Assembly: GCF_004365915.1 (NCBI RefSeq) | Contig: NZ_SODI01000001.1 | Span: 1,178,001-1,242,000, forward strand | DNA: 64,000 nt | Source of the DNA: Cryobacterium psychrophilum | GTDB taxonomy: Bacteria > Actinomycetota > Actinomycetes > Actinomycetales > Microbacteriaceae | Direction of reading: 5' to 3' | In this document: positions 59,807 to 64,000 of the stretch, one piece after another | Numbering within the stretch: the first letter of the stretch is position 1 | Layout of the letters: each line of letters opens with the position of its first letter | Notes under the pieces: generated by a model | Seen by the model: only the letters and a program-made list of their open reading frames with translations | What the model was told of the DNA's origin: nothing | Database searches by the model: none | Program-made: the position numbers and the translations under genes

Positions 59807-61915
59807 ATGCATCAGTCACTGGCCGAACGATGGAGCCGCACATCGTTGCGGTCCAAGATCACTGGCGTGACCGTGCTCATGCTCACGCTCGGCCTGCTTG
59901 TTTCGGGCGTCGGCACGATGGCGATGCTCAGGCAATACGTTGTCGACCAGGTCGACACCCAGTTGCGCGCCGAGATTCAGACCACGCTCACGTCGTCTTC
60001 GTCGTCCGCGCTCTCCCAGGGCGGCGCGGAGCTCGTGCCCTCCAACTATTACGCCGCCCTGTATGACGCCGATGGCCAGCTGATGACGCGCACGTGGCGC
60101 GATCACGATCACGCCGAGTTGCCCGTCGTGGGGATGCCGCTCAACCTTGCGCAGACCGCGCAGCTCGACGGGCGCACGCAGACCCTCTACAACGCCTCAC
60201 ACGACACTGCCTTTCTGGCCGTCGCCGTTCCCGTGGTGATCTCGCCGAACGGAACATACGGAACACTGCTCATGGCCGCGTCCCTGCGACCCACCGAGAA
60301 CACCATGGCCACCTACCTCACCATCTTTCTGGGCTTCGGCGCAGGAGTCGTGCTCATCGGAGCAATGCTCACTCGCCTGCTCGTCACGACCACCTTCGCC
60401 CCCCTGCGCCAGGTTGAACGTACCGCCGCGGACATCGCCAACGGCGACTTCAGCCAGCGGCTCAGCGGCGCCACGCCCAACACCGAGGTGGGTCGGCTCA
60501 GCCGTTCCCTCAACACCATGCTGAACCGCATCGACAGGGCCTTCAAAGACCGTGCCCGCACAATCGATCAGATGCGTCGTTTCGTCGGCGATGCCAGCCA
60601 TGAGCTGCGCACTCCGCTCGTCTCCGTACGCGGCTATGCGGAGCTCTACCGCATGGGCGCCCTTCAGACGCCCGACGACGTGGCCCAGGCCATGCAGCGC
60701 ATTGAGAAGGAAGCGATCCGCATGGGCGGGCTCGTCGAAGACCTGCTGGAACTGGCGCGTCTGGACGAGACCAAGCCGCTCGCCCTCGCTCCGGTAGACC
60801 TTGTACCGCTCGCCCGCGACGCGGCCCTCGATGCCATGGCCTCGTCTCCGGCTCGCCGGGTGACCGTTCTGACACCCGTACCGATGGCGTCCGCGCCCAC
60901 GGCATCCGCTGACGGCACGCTGGCTGACAGTGCCGCGGTCGAATCTGTCGACCCCGACGCCGCTCAAGCGACGGGGTCGCTCTCGTTCGCCGCCACGCTC
61001 GCACGGCTGCGCCCCCGCAAGCCTCGCCGAACGGATGCCCCCGCGCCGCTCATCGAGGACGCCGTCGATACCGTTGACGTTGAGACTCCCGCGATCGTCA
61101 TGGCGGAGGAGAACAAGATCCGCCAGGTGATCACGAACCTGATGGGCAACGCGGCGCGCTTCACCGCAGCCGACAGCCCGATCGAACTCGAGGTGTCCGT
61201 CGACCCGGTGAACCAGCGTGCATCGATTGCGGTCATCGACCACGGCGAGGGAATCCCGCCTCAGGTTCGTGAGAAGATCTTCCAGCGCTTCTGGCGCGCC
61301 GACTCGTCGCGTACCAGGGAGACCGGCGGCAGCGGACTCGGCCTTGCCATCGTGGCGGCAATCGTGTCCTCGCACAACGGCACTGTCGACGTCGTCGAGA
61401 CCTCGGGCGGCGGCGCCACCTTCCGTGTCTCCCTGCCCCTCGCCGGCAGCCCGAGCGCCCCCCAGCGCCCAGAAACCGTCGTCCCTAACGGCCGCCACTG
61501 GCCTGCGCCCGACCCTCCACCGCACACGGTGGTGGAGGAGTCCGCACAGATTGACCAGCCGGATGCGCGACGCGGAGCGCCGGCTCCTACAGTCGAGGGA
61601 AACACCTCAACGGAAGGGCTCCTCATGACCAGCTACCAGGTAGACAGCGAGGTACTCGTCGCTGCAGCGAACGCAACACGCGGCACGATCGGTCGCATCG
61701 AGGCCGACGTCATCGGGCTGCACGGCCAGCTCGTAGGAGTCGAAGCAGCCTGGTCCGGGCAGGCGTCTGCGGCGTTCCAGGGCGCGGTCGCCAATTGGAA
61801 GTCCGTACAGCAACAAGTCGAAGAGTGCCTCGCGGGGCTCAACCAGGCGCTCGGACTGGCCGGCCAACAGTACGCCGAGATCGAGCAGGCCAACACCCGG
61901 CTCTTCGCGCGCTGA
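59807..61915 (+). CDS. sensor histidine kinase with in-frame C-terminal WXG100 domain
   Basis: The 702-residue frame encodes membrane helix 1 (about 18-41), an extracellular sensor, helix 2 (ITIFLGF-like segment near 170-192), a HAMP domain, an H-box with His265 (FVGDASHELRTPLVS), and a HATPase with N-box NLMGNAARF and G-box GGSGLGLAIV. A roughly 80-residue disordered insert (345-425) splits the region between the two catalytic parts. After the kinase ends near residue 550 the frame continues through a Pro-rich linker into a complete 97-residue WXG100 protein with AAWSGQASAAF, without a stop. An internal ATG at 61625 may start the WXG100 part separately. Confidence 0.85.
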   Translation: MHQSLAERWSRTSLRSKITGVTVLMLTLGLLVSGVGTMAMLRQYVVDQVDTQLRAEIQTTLTSSSSSALSQGGAELVPSNYYAALYDADGQLMTRTWRDHDHAELPVVGMPLNLAQTAQLDGRTQTLYNASHDTAFLAVAVPVVISPNGTYGTLLMAASLRPTENTMATYLTIFLGFGAGVVLIGAMLTRLLVTTTFAPLRQVERTAADIANGDFSQRLSGATPNTEVGRLSRSLNTMLNRIDRAFKDRARTIDQMRRFVGDASHELRTPLVSVRGYAELYRMGALQTPDDVAQAMQRIEKEAIRMGGLVEDLLELARLDETKPLALAPVDLVPLARDAALDAMASSPARRVTVLTPVPMASAPTASADGTLADSAAVESVDPDAAQATGSLSFAATLARLRPRKPRRTDAPAPLIEDAVDTVDVETPAIVMAEENKIRQVITNLMGNAARFTAADSPIELEVSVDPVNQRASIAVIDHGEGIPPQVREKIFQRFWRADSSRTRETGGSGLGLAIVAAIVSSHNGTVDVVETSGGGATFRVSLPLAGSPSAPQRPETVVPNGRHWPAPDPPPHTVVEESAQIDQPDARRGAPAPTVEGNTSTEGLLMTSYQVDSEVLVAAANATRGTIGRIEADVIGLHGQLVGVEAAWSGQASAAFQGAVANWKSVQQQVEECLAGLNQALGLAGQQYAEIEQANTRLFAR
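61625..61915 (+). CDS. WXG100-family (ESAT-6-like) domain, possible independent start
   Basis: The last 96-97 residues of the kinase frame form a typical WXG100 protein: two amphipathic helices (SEVLVAAANATRGTIGRIEADV and QQVEECLAGLNQALGLAGQQY) joined by a W-S-G turn. Its Met codon at 61625 is preceded by GAAGGG eight to thirteen bases upstream, so ribosomes could start here. WXG100 proteins are targets of type VII secretion; no secretion genes are in the window. It is in frame with the kinase, which is why both readings are listed. Confidence 0.6.
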   Translation: MTSYQVDSEVLVAAANATRGTIGRIEADVIGLHGQLVGVEAAWSGQASAAFQGAVANWKSVQQQVEECLAGLNQALGLAGQQYAEIEQANTRLFAR

Positions 61916-61926
61916 CCGCGCCACGA

Positions 61927-63132
61927 TTATGCGGGCGCGAGATCGAGATCGAGCGCATTCACCTCGATGTAGTCGAGCGCGAGGCGAACGGCACCCACGG
62001 CCACGATCGTGTCCCCCAACGTCGAGACAGCCACCCGCGGCGGTGTGGCCGTCCAACGGGGCAGCTCCCGCTCGATGGTGGCAACGAGCGTGCCAGCGGA
62101 TGCCGCGACCGCGCCCCCGATAACAACGAGCGTCGGATTCAACATGGTCCCGAGCATCGCGACCACCCGGGCCATGCGGAGGGCGATGCGTTCCAGGATC
62201 GCGGACGCGACGGCGTCTCCCCCGGCTGCCGCCTGGAACACCATTTCGGCCGTCACCGTACCGCCCGGGCCACCCCGCGCGGTCAGCGCGGTGGAGGGAG
62301 ACCCATCGGCCAACGCCGCGGTACCCCAGATTCGGGCCAGGCGGGCGATGCCGTCGGCTGTTCCCACGCCGGCAATGAGTTCGAGGCTCCCCGCCTCGCC
62401 CGCACCACCCGCGCTCCCATGCAGGAGCCGCCCGTTCTCCACCAGGCCCGTCCCGATGCGCTCACCGGCGAGCATCACGGCCAGGTCATCCACCCCGGCG
62501 CCCACGCCGCACCATCGCTCCGCGAGGGCTGCGAGGTTCGCGTCATTGTCGATCCGCACGGTCCACCCGTACCGCTGCCACAGCTCGGCCTGCAACCCCA
62601 TATCGAAGGCCTCCCAGAACCCCTGACCGTGCGAGATGGTCCCGTCGCGACTCACAGCCGCGGCCACCCCCACCCCCACGGCAAGGATCATCGACGGTGT
62701 GAGTCCAGCCGATTCGAGGGCCTCGGACAGGGCCCGGTCAATCGTGGCCACGCGTTCCGCCGTCGACGCCTCGAAGGCGCCGAATGTCTCCATTGCCTTG
62801 CCGAGGGGACGTCCCATGAGATCAGCCACGAGAACCGTCGTCTTCGCTGCGCCCACATCGATGCCCACGACGGCACCGGCGGCGTGGTTGAACTGGAACC
62901 GCCGGGCCGGGCGGCCCCTGATGTTGTCCGAACTGAAGCGGTGGCTCTCGATTTCCTGAACCCAGCCCAAACGGATCAAGTCGTCGCAGACGGCGATCAC
63001 GGTCGCACGGGTCAATCCGGTGTGCCCCATCAGGTCGGATCCGGTCACCACACCCGTTCCGCGCATGTGTCGGAGGATCGCGGTCATATTCGTGCGCCGG
63101 AGCAGCTGGGGACCGGTGGCCGTCAGTTCCAT
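61927..63132 (-). CDS. ROK-family transcriptional regulator
   Basis: The 401-residue protein has an N-terminal winged helix (ILRHMRGTGVVTGSDLMGHTGLTRATVIAVCDDLIRLG in outline) and a sugar-kinase-like ROK domain (AVVGIDVGAAKTTVLVADLMG, VRIDNDANLAALAERWCGVG, LAGERIGTGLVENGRLLHG). The zinc motif of ROK proteins is degenerate: the usual G-C-x-E end reads GSLE and the preceding cysteines are absent. The ATG at 63132 follows AAGGAC. It is divergent from a GH13 glucosidase gene, so it probably represses oligosaccharide use. Confidence 0.88.
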   Translation of the reverse strand: MELTATGPQLLRRTNMTAILRHMRGTGVVTGSDLMGHTGLTRATVIAVCDDLIRLGWVQEIESHRFSSDNIRGRPARRFQFNHAAGAVVGIDVGAAKTTVLVADLMGRPLGKAMETFGAFEASTAERVATIDRALSEALESAGLTPSMILAVGVGVAAAVSRDGTISHGQGFWEAFDMGLQAELWQRYGWTVRIDNDANLAALAERWCGVGAGVDDLAVMLAGERIGTGLVENGRLLHGSAGGAGEAGSLELIAGVGTADGIARLARIWGTAALADGSPSTALTARGGPGGTVTAEMVFQAAAGGDAVASAILERIALRMARVVAMLGTMLNPTLVVIGGAVAASAGTLVATIERELPRWTATPPRVAVSTLGDTIVAVGAVRLALDYIEVNALDLDLAPA

Positions 63133-63184
63133 GGTGTCCTTCTTGACGCGGGAAGTCTGTGGTCCGCATAATGACATTGCACTA

Positions 63185-63192
63185 TAAATTTA
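63185..63192. promoter_or_regulatory. AT-rich palindrome in the ROK-GH13 divergent region
   Basis: TAAATTTA is a perfect 8-bp dyad within CTATAAATTTAG, the most AT-rich spot between the divergent ROK and glucosidase genes. AT-rich dyads are typical ROK-family operators; binding is inferred. Confidence 0.35.
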
Positions 63193-63240
63193 GACCCTAT
63201 CTCAAAGCCGAGCACGACGCACCGCACAAGGGACTTCGCA

Positions 63241-64000
63241 ATGACCACCACCGAGCGCGCGCTCGTCACCCGTCCACGAGACACCGACCGCATGTCCGAT
63301 CCGAATTGGTGGAGGCAGGCCACGGTTTACCAGATTTACCCGCGCAGCTTCGCCGACGCCAACGGTGACGGTATTGGCGATGTACAGGGCATCACCGCCA
63401 AGGTTCCGTACATCGCGAGCCTCGGCGTCGACGCGGTATGGCTCAGCCCCTTCTACCCCTCCGCACTGGCCGATGGCGGATACGACGTAGACGATTACCG
63501 CGACGTGGACCCGAAGCTCGGCACCCTTGCCGACTTCGACGAGATGACGGCTGCCCTACACGCGAACGGCATCAAACTCATCGTCGACATCGTGCCCAAT
63601 CATTCCTCCAACCTGCACGTGTGGTTCCAGGAAGCGCTCGCATCCCCCCGGGGGTCTGCGGCACGCGCCCGGTACATATTCCGCGACGGCCGCGGCCCCA
63701 ATGGCGACCTGCCGCCTTCGGACTGGACCGCGATGTTCGGCGGAAGCGCCTGGGACCGAGTCGAAGAACCCGACGACACGCCCGGCCAGTGGTACCTGCA
63801 CCTCTTCACCCCCGAGCAGCCCGACTGGAACTGGGACAACCGCGAGGTGCGCGACGACTTCCTGAAGACCCTGCGCTTCTGGTCCGACCGCGGCGTCGAC
63901 GGCTTCCGAGTAGATGTGGCGCACGCTCTCGCCAAGAACCTCATCGAACCGCTGCCATCAAGCATCGACCTCACCCGGGAGGGCGAACAGATTGACGGCT
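63241..64000 (+). CDS. GH13 alpha-glucosidase (3' end outside window)
   Basis: The 253 visible residues form the N-terminal part of a GH13 (alpha/beta)8 barrel: WWRQATVYQIYPRSFADANGDGIGD, region I DIVPNHSS, DWTAMFGGSAW, and region II GFRVDVAHAL with the nucleophile Asp. The pattern is that of oligo-1,6-glucosidase/alpha-glucosidase enzymes, which split short alpha-glucosides in the cytoplasm. The ATG at 63241 follows AAGGGA. The acid/base Glu lies beyond the window. Confidence 0.92.
   Translation, partial: MTTTERALVTRPRDTDRMSDPNWWRQATVYQIYPRSFADANGDGIGDVQGITAKVPYIASLGVDAVWLSPFYPSALADGGYDVDDYRDVDPKLGTLADFDEMTAALHANGIKLIVDIVPNHSSNLHVWFQEALASPRGSAARARYIFRDGRGPNGDLPPSDWTAMFGGSAWDRVEEPDDTPGQWYLHLFTPEQPDWNWDNREVRDDFLKTLRFWSDRGVDGFRVDVAHALAKNLIEPLPSSIDLTREGEQIDG

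Overview
The window looks like chromosomal DNA of a high-GC actinobacterium, most likely a member of the Microbacteriaceae. Supporting signs are a Mycobacterium-type SerC next to DUF2530, DUF3027 and cold-shock genes, a bacterial XPB helicase with its helicase-associated partner, a DtxR/IdeR iron regulator, a WXG100 protein, leaderless-type promoters, and the oligomer CGGATGC recurring throughout. No tool was run: functions come from reading the translated sequences, and coordinates of starts were chosen from visible Shine-Dalgarno (SD) sequences.

Layout. 1-5877: end of an ATP-grasp ligase gene, an unassigned polytopic membrane protein, long-form isocitrate lyase (aceA) with a clear terminator, and a UbiB-family kinase-like protein. 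6291-15233: two overlapping FCD-type GntR regulators, then a catabolic operon encoding a DAO-family amine oxidase, HglS (2-oxoadipate to D-2-hydroxyglutarate), an ALDH7-type aminoadipate-semialdehyde dehydrogenase and a YdiJ-type D-2-hydroxyglutarate dehydrogenase. Together these read as a pipecolate/lysine to 2-oxoglutarate route. A frameshifted remnant of an amino-acid dehydrogenase is preserved inside the operon. 15314-29836: a quaternary-amine demethylation region: dimethylglycine-oxidase-like protein, two IclR regulators, PurU, a Rieske oxygenase with its own ferredoxin reductase and Rieske ferredoxin, heterotetrameric sarcosine oxidase soxBDAG and a divergent GntR. This fits stepwise demethylation of glycine betaine to glycine. 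29920-34001: TetR, SDR, acyl-CoA dehydrogenase and an aminoglycoside-phosphotransferase-like kinase, resembling a split ACAD10/11 or Lva module.

35602-47764 is a 12.1-kb genomic island. It is bounded by a 46-bp direct repeat (44/46 identical), which is the 3' part of an intact tRNA-Arg(CCT) at its right end. A tyrosine-recombinase C-terminal remnant lies beside the tRNA, and a 16-bp motif occurs inside each end. Cargo is an orphan RHS C-terminus containing a 7-bp tandem repeat, a class III aminotransferase, methylmalonate-semialdehyde dehydrogenase, PucR and LysR regulators, an MHS-type transporter, an M20-family carbamoyl-amino-acid hydrolase and an amidase. This suggests uptake and breakdown of carbamoylated or amidated beta-amino compounds via beta-alanine.

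48000-64000 is ordinary core genome: HNH nuclease, NlpC/P60 cell-wall hydrolase, DtxR, serC, DUF2530, DUF3027, cold-shock-domain protein, helicase-associated protein with XPB, a RibD-like reductase with a dihydropteroate synthase, a two-component system, a ROK regulator and the start of a GH13 alpha-glucosidase. The sensor kinase reading frame runs without a stop into a complete WXG100 domain, which is the oddest gene in this part.
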